The notes: generated by a model not told the origin, from the sequence alone. A stretch of DNA of 26,425 nt from DAOUCP01 sp034432155 (GCA_034432155.1 DAOUCP010000013.1:1-26425); one strand, 5' to 3'. Shown: positions 1 through 9,209, counted from the stretch's first letter. A program made the numbers and translations.

Positions 1-62
1 TCGCCGGCAAGAAGCGCCTCGATCTGTTGCCGAACCCTGTGGCTCGGCGGTATTCTGTCCAC
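1..62 (-). CDS. IS256-like transposase, N-terminal 20 residues only
   Basis: A GTG start at 62-60 on the minus strand follows GGGAGG with a spacing of about 7 nt and opens VDRIPPSHRVRQQIEALLAG before leaving the window. A short 'LPPSxRVRxQIExLLA' opening is typical of IS256-family transposases of Chloroflexi and Actinobacteria. The catalytic DDE region lies outside the window, so activity cannot be judged. Other DNA-binding proteins could share so short a stretch, but the upstream IS256-like terminal repeat supports the call. Confidence 0.5.
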   Translation of the reverse strand, partial: MDRIPPSHRVRQQIEALLAG

Positions 63-149
63 GGCGTGAGCCTCCCTTCTGTGCTGTTGGGTTGACCGCA
101 CTAGGGTAGCTCACGCCCCCTGCTTTTACAGCACTCTACGGACGACACC
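1..149 (-). mobile_element. Left-edge IS256 (Mutator)-like insertion sequence, truncated by window edge
   Basis: Reading the minus strand from about 149 downward, the DNA starts GGTGTCGTCCGTAGAGTG and runs into a TGTAAAA tract (complement of 122-149). This matches my memory of IS256-family inverted repeats, which begin G-rich, contain GT-GTCCG and reach TGTAAA at about 20 nt. About 60 nt further inside is a ribosome-binding site and a transposase-like start codon on the same strand. Only one end of the element is in the window, so neither the second inverted repeat nor the target duplication can be checked. The family call is by motif resemblance. Confidence 0.5.
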
Positions 150-251
150 TGGCGCCACTGACCTCGGTTATCGAGCGCTGCGCCCGGGAGTCAACATTCC
201 GATCCGTGCGAACCACCGATTCCGAACCTTCGCCCGACAGTGCGCGGCATG

Positions 252-319
252 CCTCCGATTCGGTGGCCGCCATCCGTCCGAATCGCCGGCCGGCATGGAC
301 GAGAATGAGCGGCCGGCAT
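252..319 (+). repeat. Three tandem degenerate ~23-bp repeats (possible transposase-binding sites)
   Basis: Units at 252-273, 274-296 and 297-319 each end in GGCCG(g/c)CAT. The first two also share CCGA followed by T/A-rich positions 4-6 nt into the unit. A weaker fourth copy, ending GCGGCAT, lies at 231-250. The period is 22-23 bp with no spacers, so this is not a CRISPR array. It sits immediately before the 31-bp element at 336-366. Arrays of about 20-bp repeats just inside one terminus occur in IS21-like and Tn7-like elements as transposase-binding sites; assigning that role here is inference. Confidence 0.45.
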
Positions 320-335
320 GGGGCGGATCATGCAG

Positions 336-366
336 CAAATGGGCATCTGCATCTCCCGAGTGTGGA
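336..366 (+). repeat. 31-bp sequence, left copy of a window-spanning inverted repeat
   Basis: The 31 bases at 336-366, beginning CAAATGGGCATCTGC and ending CGAGTGTGGA, occur again without mismatch as the reverse complement at 26269-26299. Similarity stops at the inner edge of both copies. The two copies point toward each other, as the matching termini of two copies of one mobile-element family would. No transposase is visible between this copy and the IS256-like end at 149, so this is probably a terminus remnant. Confidence 0.75.
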
Positions 367-852
367 GGCTGGACCGGGAAGCCTGATCCGGTGCAGGAGG
401 GTGTCAAACTCGAGCTAGGCGTCCCGCATGGAGTCACATGGCCTGGCAAACCCCGTTACAGGCCGCTGGAGGCCCGGACGAGGCGGGCGTGAGCGGCTCG
501 CTGGCCGGGGTCGAGGCCCACCGAGCCAGCGGCGCGAAAGCGCCAAAGAACTGGACCCAGGAGGGAGTGCGCCGGCTCCGCCTCGAGAACGAGCTGGCGA
601 CGTGTTGCTGGCTAGCTTGACGGTTGGGGCAGATGGCGGCACGCTTTCGACCTGCTGAGCCCTGCCAGGGGACTCAAGGGCGACCGACGCCGCTCGGGCG
701 GCAAGCCGTCGGTCGCGGCCGCTCGCAGGCGGGCCGAGAAGCGCTGTTACGCGCGCGTGACAGATGGATCGCGCGAACCGACCCTCGCTAGGAAGCGCTT
801 GGCCGCGCGCGGCCGGGGTCCGCCCTGCTTCGTGGCACGGGGGGAGGACGAG
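367..852. other. Gene-poor stretch between mobile-element remnants and the R-M gene
   Basis: No reading frame here has recognisable content. The short plus-strand frames around 430-660 look like random high-GC frames, although one contains RRLRLENELA, similar to the end of IS3-type OrfA proteins, which may be chance. The only clear structure is the compound hairpin at 680-716. A ribosome-binding site for the downstream methyltransferase lies at 841-847. Confidence 0.5.
680..716. other. Compound hairpin (10-bp perfect stem with inner hairpin)
   Basis: GCGACCGACG at 680-689 pairs perfectly with CGTCGGTCGC at 707-716. Inside the loop, CCGC at 690-693 pairs with GCGG at 698-701 around a TCGG tetraloop. 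No T-run follows on either strand, so it is not a standard intrinsic terminator. It lies about 135 bp upstream of the R-M gene. It could be a protein-binding palindrome, part of the 5' leader or a mobile-element terminus. Confidence 0.5.
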
Positions 853-3800
853 ATGGATGATAGGCGGCGGCACATCCGGCAGTGGGCCGAGACCATTCGG
901 AAGCGCCTGGACGAGGTGGTTCCCAGCAAGCCCAACGAGGCCGACTTCCGGAGGGCGATCGATCCGCTACTGGACGAGTTTTGCGCTGCCATCGGCGTTC
1001 GGCCGATGGCCCATGCCGAGTACACGCTGGCCACCGGGATCGCCGACGCCGTTTTCAACCGGCTGGTGATCGAGTACGAGCGGCCTGGCGTCCTCAAGCC
1101 GAGCCTCGATGCTGCCACCCGCCATTCCGTCCAGCAGGTCAAGGACTACCTCGTTGGGCTGGCCGGCAAGGAGCGGCAGGGCGTAGAGCGGCTGGCCGGC
1201 GTAGCCTTCGACGGCTGCTACTTCGTGTTCGTTCGCTACGTCAGCGGCAAGTGGACCGAGGAGCCGCCGGTTGCCGCCCAGCCGCCGGCCATCGAGCGCT
1301 TCCTGACCTGGCTCGCCGGCCTGGCCTCAGGCATCGCCCTCACCAGCGAGAATCTGCATCGCGACTTCGCCATCGACCAGCCGCGTACCCAGGCTGCGCT
1401 GCGCAGTCTATTTGCGGCCGTTGGTCCGGCGCTGGCCGATTCCGGCAGCCTCGTCAGCCGTCTCTTCCAACAATGGCGGGTCTTCTTCAGCGAAGCCATC
1501 GACTACTCGGAGGCTTTCGGCGGCCGAAAGTTGGAGCCGCTGCGCAAGTGGGTGGCGAAGGCCGGCTTCGAGGTCAACAGTGCCGACGAAGCCGAGCGAT
1601 TCTTCTTTGTCCTCCACACCTACTTCGCTTTGCTCGTGAAACTGCTCGGCTGGCTGGCCGTGTCGCGCCACCTGGGGATGAAGCTGGGCGCGCCCTCCTT
1701 TGCCGGCCTGGTGACAGCGGACGGCGCGACGCTTCGCCAGCAGCTGGGTGACATGGAATCCGGCGGCATCTTCCGGCACTATGGGCTGCTGAATCTGCTC
1801 GAGGGTGACTTCTTCGAGTGGTATCTCCATGCGTGGAACGAGCCCATCGAGGAGGCCATTCGCAGCATCATCCGGCGGCTCGACGAGTACGATCCGACGA
1901 CGCTGACCGTTGTGCCCGAGGAGACACGGGACCTGTTCAAGAAGCTGTACCACTACCTGTTGCCGCGCGAGATCCGTCACAACCTGGGGGAGTACTACAC
2001 CCCCGATTGGCTGGCCTTGCGACTGCTGCGGCAAGTGGACAATGAGTTCTTCGCCGCCAAGCCGGACGAGGGCCTGCGGCGGCGACTCCTAGCGACCCGC
2101 TTTCTCGACCCCGCTTGCGGCTCGGGCACGTTCCTGGTGCTGACCATCGCCCGAATGCAAGAGCTGGGCCGAGCACTCATGGTCGACGATGGCGAGCTTC
2201 TCGCCAGCATCACCCGGAACGTGGTCGGCTTTGACCTGAACCCGCTCGCGGTCCTGACCGCCCGGGTGAATTACCTCTTGGCCATCGCCGAGCTGATTGA
2301 ACACCGACGCGGCGAGATCACCATTCCGGTGTACCTGGCGGATTCGGTCCGCACCCCGACACTGGGGACGGAGCTGTTGAGCAGTGGCGGCTACGAGTTT
2401 CCGACTGCTGTCGGCACCTTCCTGGTGCCGGCGGTCGTTGCCTCGCCCGAGCGGTTCGACCGCTTCTGCGCCATCCTGGAGGCCAGTCTGAAGGCCGACG
2501 TTTCACCGGAGGGCTTCTTGGCGCGGGTGGCGCAGGAGCTCGCCTTGGCGCCGCAGGAGCTCGGTGAACGCGAGAACGGGCAGCTCCGCGACCTGTACCA
2601 GCGGTTCCTCGACTTGCAGCGGACCGGCCGCGACGGGCTTTGGGCGCGGCTGCTGGGCAACAACTTTGCGCCGCTCACGGTCGGGCCGTTCGATTACATC
2701 GTCGGCAATCCGCCATGGGTGAACTGGGAGCATCTGCCGGATAACTACCGGCAAGGCACCAAGGGGCTGTGGACGCACTATCGCCTGGCGGGCACATTCC
2801 GAGGCGGTCGGCCGCGGCTGGGGGCGGTCAAGGTCGACATTTCGGCGCTCATGACCTATACCGTCCTGGACCGCTTGATGAAGCGCGGCGGTCGACTGGG
2901 CTTCGTGATCACCCAAAGCCTGTTCAAGACCGGCGCCGCCGCCGGCTTCCGTCGTTTTGCGCTTCCGGCCCCTGGCGGTGGCGAGGTGCCCTTGTGCGTC
3001 ATGCACGTCGATGACATGGTCACCTTGCAGCCCTTCGAAGGCGCTGCCAACCGGACGGCCGTGATGGTGATCGAGAAGGGGCGCCCGACGAGCTATCCCG
3101 TTCCCTACACCGTCTGGCAACGCACGAAGCGGGCGCGCTTCAACTACGACAGCACCATCGATGAAGTGTTGGCGGCTACCCGCCGGCTGAACTTTCGGGC
3201 CCAGCCGGTGGACCGTGCCGATGCCACTTCGCCTTGGCTCACGGCTCGTCCCGGTGCGCTTGCCGCGCTGGCAAAGGTTCTTGGTCCGTCGGATTACTCG
3301 GCGCACGCGGGCTGCTGCACGTGGGCCAACGCCGTCTACTGGCTGGAGAAGGTGGCCGAGCGGCCGGACGGCCTCGTGGTTGTTCGCAACATCGTCGAAG
3401 GAGCCAAGGTGACGGTGGAAGAGACGACGGTGGCGCTCGAACCGGATCTTCTCTATCCGCTACTGCGCGGCCGTGATGTCCAGCGCTGGCGGGCTGAGCC
3501 GTCAGCCTGGATCCTTGTTCCGCAGGACCCATCGGCGCCAAGCCGCGCCTATCCCGAGGCCCGTCTGGAGCGCGACTATCCTCGCACGTACGCCTACCTT
3601 AAGCAACATGAGAAGATCTTGCGCGAGCGCAGCGGTTTCCGGCAGATCCTCAGTCGACGCGAGACCGAGTTCTATGGTTTGATGGACATCGATCGGTACA
3701 CCTTCGCGCCGTGGAAGGTGGTGTGGCGCGAGGTTGCCCAGGCGCCCGACTTCGCGGTTGTCTCGGCGCTCGCGGGCAGACCAGTGGTAGCTGACCACAC

Positions 3801-4140
3801 GCTGATCGCAATCGCATGCGCAGCCGAGAGCGAGGCGCACTATGTTAGCGCGGTCCTGAGCTCCAGTCCGGCGCGGCTGGCCGTATGCGCGTACGTGGTC
3901 TTGCATCCGGATCCGCACGTGATCGAGCGCGTGCGGGTTCCTTCCCACAGGCCGGACCTTCCGAACCACCAGGCGTTGTCCAGGCTTGCGCTCGCCGCCC
4001 ACGAGGCCGCCGCCCGTGGCGACAGTGAGGAGTTGCGCGCAATCGAAGCCGAGATCGATCGCCAGGCGGCCCGACTCTGGGGCCTGACCGATGAGGAGTT
4101 GCGCGAGATTCAGGCCAGCTTGCGGGAGATGGCGGGGTAA
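853..4140 (+). CDS. Type IIG restriction-modification enzyme (N6-adenine methyltransferase with fused N-terminal nuclease-like region)
   Basis: The start is ATG 853, because GGGGAGG at 841-847 sits 5 nt upstream; the frame is open back to 757 without a better site. The 1095-aa product has the order of Eco57I-type enzymes. An N-terminal nuclease-like region contains Asp65 and E74-Y-E76 ahead of RPG. The amino-methyltransferase core has the SAM-binding motif DPACGSGTF at 419-427, a motif II GFDLNP and the catalytic NPPW at 619-622. A C-terminal TaqI-type target-recognition region follows (about 850-1060, RGRDVQRW onward). These enzymes methylate adenine in one strand of an asymmetric site and cut at a distance. 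In PD-(D/E)XK nucleases the second motif normally ends in lysine (E-x-K); here it reads E-Y-E-R, so cleavage competence is uncertain. No partner R, S or helicase gene is adjacent. Together with the nearby mobile-element debris, this suggests a solitary acquired defence gene. Confidence 0.88.
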   Translation: MDDRRRHIRQWAETIRKRLDEVVPSKPNEADFRRAIDPLLDEFCAAIGVRPMAHAEYTLATGIADAVFNRLVIEYERPGVLKPSLDAATRHSVQQVKDYLVGLAGKERQGVERLAGVAFDGCYFVFVRYVSGKWTEEPPVAAQPPAIERFLTWLAGLASGIALTSENLHRDFAIDQPRTQAALRSLFAAVGPALADSGSLVSRLFQQWRVFFSEAIDYSEAFGGRKLEPLRKWVAKAGFEVNSADEAERFFFVLHTYFALLVKLLGWLAVSRHLGMKLGAPSFAGLVTADGATLRQQLGDMESGGIFRHYGLLNLLEGDFFEWYLHAWNEPIEEAIRSIIRRLDEYDPTTLTVVPEETRDLFKKLYHYLLPREIRHNLGEYYTPDWLALRLLRQVDNEFFAAKPDEGLRRRLLATRFLDPACGSGTFLVLTIARMQELGRALMVDDGELLASITRNVVGFDLNPLAVLTARVNYLLAIAELIEHRRGEITIPVYLADSVRTPTLGTELLSSGGYEFPTAVGTFLVPAVVASPERFDRFCAILEASLKADVSPEGFLARVAQELALAPQELGERENGQLRDLYQRFLDLQRTGRDGLWARLLGNNFAPLTVGPFDYIVGNPPWVNWEHLPDNYRQGTKGLWTHYRLAGTFRGGRPRLGAVKVDISALMTYTVLDRLMKRGGRLGFVITQSLFKTGAAAGFRRFALPAPGGGEVPLCVMHVDDMVTLQPFEGAANRTAVMVIEKGRPTSYPVPYTVWQRTKRARFNYDSTIDEVLAATRRLNFRAQPVDRADATSPWLTARPGALAALAKVLGPSDYSAHAGCCTWANAVYWLEKVAERPDGLVVVRNIVEGAKVTVEETTVALEPDLLYPLLRGRDVQRWRAEPSAWILVPQDPSAPSRAYPEARLERDYPRTYAYLKQHEKILRERSGFRQILSRRETEFYGLMDIDRYTFAPWKVVWREVAQAPDFAVVSALAGRPVVADHTLIAIACAAESEAHYVSAVLSSSPARLAVCAYVVLHPDPHVIERVRVPSHRPDLPNHQALSRLALAAHEAAARGDSEELRAIEAEIDRQAARLWGLTDEELREIQASLREMAG

Positions 4141-4294
4141 CACGACAACCGGCGCAGCCGCCGGCAGGCGCAGTCCGCCATCCTATGGACATCGAGGCCA
4201 GGCGACTCGCGGCCGCGGGTCAAAGGGTCTGACCGCCTCCTATCAGCCCGGCGCAGCACGAGCAGTTGCGCCTAGCTATCTCTGCCGTTGCGAC

Positions 4295-4320
4295 AAAGCC
4301 GGCGTGAGCCGAGGGCTTTT
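4295..4320 (+). terminator. Candidate intrinsic terminator downstream of the R-M gene
   Basis: AAAGCC (4295-4300) pairs with GGCTTT (4314-4319). An inner GGC/GCC pair closes a GTGA loop, and the structure ends in TTTT. It lies 155 bp past the methyltransferase stop and before the next promoter candidate. The T-run is short, so it may be weak. Confidence 0.4.
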
Positions 4321-4386
4321 CCGCCGGCGGCGTGGCCGCTAAGGCTTACGTCGGTTGCGCGCGGGCATCGCGAAGCCGGTGGGACG

Positions 4387-4416
4387 TTGCCGACGGACTG
4401 CCGACCGTGGTATGGT
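4387..4416 (+). promoter_or_regulatory. Candidate sigma70-type promoter for the propeller-VWA gene
   Basis: TTGCCG (4387-4392) and TATGGT (4411-4416) are separated by 18 bp. Transcription would begin near 4423, just ahead of ATG 4460. This also argues against the in-frame ATG at 4412, which lies inside the -10 box. Confidence 0.4.
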
Positions 4417-4459
4417 TCTCTTTGGGCCGCGGTCAATCGGAGCGGCGGTCATTGCGAGA

Positions 4460-6802
4460 ATGAAACTGGCCGCAGCGCGGTGTCGGCGCTTGCCAGGGGC
4501 GCCGGTGCTGATTGCCGGTGTCTTCGCGGGTGCACTGTTCCTGGCGGCGACGGTGCGCCAAGAACCGCTGGTTCCCCAGCCGGTGCTCGCCGGTGCCGAG
4601 AGCCACCAGCCGGCATCGGCGCGCGCGTCAAGCCGACCGAACGACGCCTGGACACGCTATCGCCTGGCGTTCACCACGCGAGGCGGACTCCCGACGGCAG
4701 AGGGCGCGCAGGCTCCCGGTGCCGAACCACGGGAGTACACCTGGGACTGGGATTTCGACGAGGGGGTGATGGTCGGCGTCAACCACGACTTCCCCAACAA
4801 TCACCAGCTCCAGCTCAGCGAGCCGCCATCGATTTTTCCCTTCCTCTGGATTGCCCTGTCCGGGCGGTACACGATCGCCAAGGTGGACACCATCACCGGC
4901 CGGGTCCTCGGCGAGTACTGGAGTCGCCCGAACGGCCGCGCGGGAGATCCGTCGCGTACGACGGTCGACCTCGATGGCAACGTCTGGGTTGGCAACCGTG
5001 CCGAAGCTAGTCCCGGCTCCATCGTTCGCATTGGATTGCTCGAGTCAGGACAGTGCGTCGATCGCAACGGCAATGGCCAGATCGACACGTCGTCGGGTCT
5101 GGGCGATGTCCTTCCGTGGCCCAACGACAGCGGTGCCGACGATAACGGCGGAGTTTCGACCGCTGCGGACGAGTGCATCATCAACTACCTCCGGGTGCCG
5201 CCCGGCTCGGTGCGAAGCATCGCCGTCGACGCCCGCAACGACGTGTGGGTTGGTGGCTTTGCGGATCACGTCCACGTCAAGGTGGACAGCCACTCTGGCC
5301 GGGTGGTTGACCGCTACAACGCTCCCTGTGGCGGGTACGGTGGCCTCATCGATGGCGACGGCGTCCTCTGGTCGGCGGGTGCGCGGTCCCGTTTGCTGTG
5401 GTTCGACCCTCAGCGCCGCATTGCGCGCTGCCTTGATTCCCGCGGCCGCTATTCCTACGGGCTGGCGATCAACACCGAGGGTTACGTCTTCAACTCCGGC
5501 TGGAAAGATGACACGGTGGTCCGCTACAGCCCATCCGGCATGTGGACGGGCGAGTTCCCTACCGGGGGCGCCAGTGATGACCGCGGCGTGGCGATCACCC
5601 CGGCCGATGGCAACATTTGGGTCGCCAACAGCGCTGGCAGCGCCGTGTCGCGACTGGATCCGCATGGGAAGCTCGTCGCCGTGATCGCGGTGGGCAAGAC
5701 ACCCACCGGCATGGCCGTGGACCAGGCCGGCAAGGTGTGGACGACCAACATGCACTCGGACTCGGCTTCGCGCATTGACCCGGCCACCAACCGCGTGGAT
5801 TTGACCGTCGATCTCGGCCCCGGGGCGCAGCCATACAACTACAGCGATATGACCGGCCTGGTGGCGCGCAGCTTCACCACCCGCCGCGGTACCTGGCTGG
5901 TGATCCACGACAGCGGTGTGGCGGGCACGTTCTGGGGAACGGTGACCTGGACGTCCTGGGAGCCGAATGGGACACGCGTTGCCGTGCGGGCGCGGGCCGC
6001 CGAGTCCGTTGCCGACCTTGGCGCTATCTCCTGGCAAGATGTCGCCAATGGCGTGCCGATGGAGCTGGTGCGGGGGCGGTACCTGCAGGTCGAGGCGATT
6101 CTCACCACGGAAATCAACCACCTGACGCCGATTCTGTACGACCTTACCGTCTGGCCGGCCCAGGTGACGGCGATTCACCTTCCCATCGCCCTGAAGGAGG
6201 AGTGTCCGTTGGTGGCCGAGCATGCCGATGTGGCACTGATCCTGGATGCCTCTACCAGCATGCTGGATCCTACAGGGACGGGTGAATCGAAGCTTGCCGC
6301 GGCGCAGGCTGCTAGCCGCGTTTTCCTCAGCCTGCTCGACATGCCCGCTGATCGGGCGGGTCTGGTTGCATACAATGACCAGGCATACTTGCTCCAATCC
6401 CTGACCGGGGACCGTGCGGCGGTCTTGGCGGCGCTGGATCGCGTGCGTGTTGACGTGCACACGCGCACCGATCTTGCCCTGACACTGGCGAAGGACGATC
6501 TCCTTGCCCACGGCAGCGAACGGCCGGCGAACAGGCCGGTTATCGTTCTGCTCACGGATGGCTTGTCGAACCCTGTTGGTCCCGACCAGGTTCTTCGGGC
6601 TGCCGATGCGGTCAAGGCCCAGGGTAGTGTCGTGTTCACGATTGGCATTGGCACGGACGTCAACGCGGATTTGTTGCGGGGCGTCGCCTCCTCGCCGGCG
6701 CACTACTATGCCTCGCCAAGTGGTGACAATCTCGAGTCGCTGTACCGCCGAATCGCTCCGCGGCTGCCCTGCCCCGGCGCGGTGTTTTGGCCAGGGAACT
6801 GA
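4460..6802 (+). CDS. Secreted beta-propeller protein with C-terminal von Willebrand A domain
   Basis: The 780-aa product starts at ATG 4460. Upstream in-frame ATGs (4355, 4412) lie before or inside the promoter candidate, and the chosen start gives a basic n-region followed by a hydrophobic segment (VLIAGVFAGALFLAAT), a signal peptide or anchor. Residues about 60-510 carry virginiamycin-B-lyase/NHL-like repeats (SIAVDARNDVWVG, GVAITPADGNIWVANS, GMAVDQAGKVWTTN). A Ca-binding-type DRNGNGQID loop is inserted near 199. A short beta region ends in the HLPIALK motif. The VWA domain (about 588-770) has a complete MIDAS: DASTS at 596-600, a Thr in HTRTDL, and LTDG. One cysteine lies just before the VWA domain and one just after it, with none inside. 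The protein is probably extracellular and binds a ligand through a divalent metal. The next gene begins one base after its stop, so the two are probably co-transcribed. Confidence 0.82.
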   Translation: MKLAAARCRRLPGAPVLIAGVFAGALFLAATVRQEPLVPQPVLAGAESHQPASARASSRPNDAWTRYRLAFTTRGGLPTAEGAQAPGAEPREYTWDWDFDEGVMVGVNHDFPNNHQLQLSEPPSIFPFLWIALSGRYTIAKVDTITGRVLGEYWSRPNGRAGDPSRTTVDLDGNVWVGNRAEASPGSIVRIGLLESGQCVDRNGNGQIDTSSGLGDVLPWPNDSGADDNGGVSTAADECIINYLRVPPGSVRSIAVDARNDVWVGGFADHVHVKVDSHSGRVVDRYNAPCGGYGGLIDGDGVLWSAGARSRLLWFDPQRRIARCLDSRGRYSYGLAINTEGYVFNSGWKDDTVVRYSPSGMWTGEFPTGGASDDRGVAITPADGNIWVANSAGSAVSRLDPHGKLVAVIAVGKTPTGMAVDQAGKVWTTNMHSDSASRIDPATNRVDLTVDLGPGAQPYNYSDMTGLVARSFTTRRGTWLVIHDSGVAGTFWGTVTWTSWEPNGTRVAVRARAAESVADLGAISWQDVANGVPMELVRGRYLQVEAILTTEINHLTPILYDLTVWPAQVTAIHLPIALKEECPLVAEHADVALILDASTSMLDPTGTGESKLAAAQAASRVFLSLLDMPADRAGLVAYNDQAYLLQSLTGDRAAVLAALDRVRVDVHTRTDLALTLAKDDLLAHGSERPANRPVIVLLTDGLSNPVGPDQVLRAADAVKAQGSVVFTIGIGTDVNADLLRGVASSPAHYYASPSGDNLESLYRRIAPRLPCPGAVFWPGN

Positions 6803-6803
6803 G

Positions 6804-9092
6804 GTGTGTGGGGTGACTGCCGCGGGCGGCAGGGTGTGCTGGCGAGGGCGCACGGCAGCGCAACATGCCGGCGTTGTGGCCCGCCCGTTCCTCCCTCGTG
6901 GGCGCGAAGGGTGGGGGTGGAAGAGGGGCCAAGGCCCGTGGTGTGGCAGGCGCCTGCTCGCGGTGGCCGCGCTGGTGCTGGGGACGCTGTCGGCGCGGGG
7001 CGGTGCCGCATCCCGATCCTCGATCCTTGCCAACCAGGCGGCGGGGCGGGTGGTCGAATTCACCGTTGTCGGCCGCCTAGGTCGGAGTGCGCCGTCGGAG
7101 GGCGAGGTTCACGGTGAGGTTTACTCGGTAGCCACGAACGGCAGCTTCGCTTATATTGGCTTGATTCATCACTCGCGGCAGTCGATATCGCAGACGCCAC
7201 TCGACCGCTGGAAGTGGGCCGGCTGGATGGCGTTGGCGACGCAGTGCGAGCCTTGGTCGTCCGGGATGGTTTAGCCTACCTGGCGGCCGGCAGCGCGGGA
7301 CTCGTGTTGGTGGATGTCGCTGAGCCCCACCGACCGCGGCAGCTTAGCTCCGTTGTCTTGGCCCAACCCGCCGTCGACGTCGCCTTGCTGAGGGACTGGG
7401 TAGTGGTGGCCACCGGGCTAGGCGGGCTGCGCATCGTCGAGGTGCGTAACCCTGTCACACCACGGGAGATCGCCGCAATCACCTTCCCCGGACCGGCCAC
7501 TGCGGTCGCGGTCGCTTCCAGCCTCGCCTAACGTAGTAGCCGCCAGTGCGGCCGGGCTGCGGGTTGTCGACTTGGCGGACCCAGCAGCACCACGCGAGAT
7601 GGCGGCGTTGGTGCTGCCGGGAGAGGTCCTTTCAGTCGCTCTCGGCGCCGGCCGCCTCTACGCCGGCACGAGCGAAGGCGTTGCCATTCTCCGCACCCTC
7701 CGCCCGGAAACACCGGAACGAGTGGGCCAGATCGTGGCCAAGGGTGCCGTCCTGGCGATGGCCATCGAGGGCCAGTACGTGTACGTCTCGTTCCGCGGTT
7801 CCGGGATCATGTGCTTTGATGCGCGGGATGCCGCTCAGCCCGAGGTGCGCTGGGCTGCGGAGCCAGTTGGCACCGTCGAGGGTGTTGCCGTGGCCGGCGA
7901 CTACCTGCTTGCAGCGGCCGGACCGGCTGGTCTCCGGATCCTGCACCTGCCGAACCGCAACTGGGTTGGTGCGTACGCCGGCTTGCCGACCAATGAGGAG
8001 ATCAAGTACGCCCCGGATACGTCGCGGATCGCGATCGGCGGCGACTACGCGTTCATCGCCGAAGGCAACTGCGTCTCGTCCGTTTCGATCGCGGATCCCG
8101 AGCGCCTGCGCATCGCCGCCACTATCCTGGTGGAGGGCACAGTCACTGGGATCGCGGTGGGGGGCGCTCGAGCCTGCGTGGCGTCCTACGAACACGCGGT
8201 GTCCCACGGAGGTGGTCTCGTCGTCTATGACATCTCGGATGGAGTGTTGCCGCGTATGTTGGCGTCGACCGGCGTGCCACGGCACGCCAGCGGCGTCGCC
8301 CTGGCGGCAGAGCTTGATACCACGGCGTACGTTGCCGCTGGCGATGAAGGATTGTGGATCATTGGCACGGAGGACTTAGCCACACCGACGACGCATCGCG
8401 TTGACGTGCCCGGGTGGTCCGCTGCTGTGGCCGTCCAAGGGAACCTGGCTTATGTGGCGGCGGCAACGATGGGGCTGCAAATCGTCGACCTTGCCGCGGG
8501 GGGCGGCCCGCGCGTGGTTGGTGCCGTCAGCTTGCCAGGTCTGGCCGGCAGCATTGCTGTCGCCGGCGGATATGCCTATGTTGCCGCCGGCAGTCGCGGC
8601 CTGCGGGTAGTCGATGTCAGCGATCCCGTCCAGCCGCGAGAGGTCGGCGCCTTGGACACGCCCGGGGATGCCTCGGACGTGGCGGTGGTCGACCAGTTGG
8701 CGTTCGTGGCCAACAACCGCGGCGGCCTGTGGGCGATCGACGTATCGGATGCGACCGTGCCGCGGGCTGTCGGTCGCCTCGAGACCACCTACGACGTCCG
8801 CAACTTGGCGGTGAACGCCCCGTATATCTATCTCACCGAGAGCAAGACCAGCCTCACGGTTGTCCGATTTGATGTCACCGCCGCGACGGCACCGACGACG
8901 GGCACACCGGCCAAGCCTCCGGTCGCGCCACCGGTGCCGTCGCCGAGCATGCCGGAGGGCACGCCCGCCACGGCCACGAGCACACCACCAGTTTCGCCGA
9001 CGAGCACACCGGCCACCGGCACACCGCCCGCGCCTTCGCCGAGCACGCCCGACGGAACGCCTAGCAAGACGGCGCAACCGGCCCGACGATGA
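6804..9092 (+). pseudogene. Secreted LVIVD-repeat beta-propeller gene split by two compensating frameshifts
   Basis: Three pieces in two frames join into one LVIVD-repeat protein. Piece 1 (GTG 6804 to about 7172) has a signal-like LLAVAALVLGTLSA segment and the first repeat, SVATNGSFAYIGLIHH. Restoring one C near 7172 (CACTCGCG to CACCTCGCG) continues it as LAAVDIADATRPLEVGRLDG in the second frame. That frame runs into a stop at 7529-7531. Removing one A from TAAC at 7529-7532 restores LAYVVAASAAGLRVVDLAD and returns to the first frame through to 9092. Repeats of about 42 aa (LRVVDVSDPxxPxEVG) follow, then a Thr/Pro/Ser-rich tail from about 8875. The start is uncertain: GTGs at 6804, 6834 and 6876 are all in frame. 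LVIVD proteins are surface or periplasmic propellers of unknown ligand. It may be a true pseudogene, or intact with two homopolymer sequencing errors. Confidence 0.8.
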
Positions 9093-9130
9093 CGGGCAAC
9101 TTGCCCACACCGGTCCACGTTGCCTCGCGC

Positions 9131-9201
9131 GGCCGCCCCAAGAGCCTGGTGGCGCTGCGGCCTAAGACTGGCGGCGGCCGCCCCAGGCCTGGTGGCGCTC
9201 C
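9131..9201 (+). repeat. Two imperfect ~27-bp direct repeats in the convergent intergenic gap
   Basis: GGCCGCCCCA followed by GCCTGGTGGCGCT occurs at 9131-9158 and again at 9176-9201; the second copy lacks 2 nt in the middle. The pair occupies most of the 117-bp gap between the convergent LVIVD and VWA genes. No hairpin with a T-run is visible, so I do not call a terminator. Confidence 0.5.
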
Positions 9202-9209
9202 GCCCGTCG

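Noticed and set aside
252..319. CRISPR array
   Set aside because: The 23-bp units are directly adjacent, degenerate and without spacers; no cas genes are present.
5045..7063. Long minus-strand open frame (672 aa) opposite the propeller-VWA gene
   Set aside because: It mirrors the codon pattern of the plus-strand gene, has Arg/His/Ala-rich text without domains and no ribosome-binding site; high GC makes such antisense frames common.
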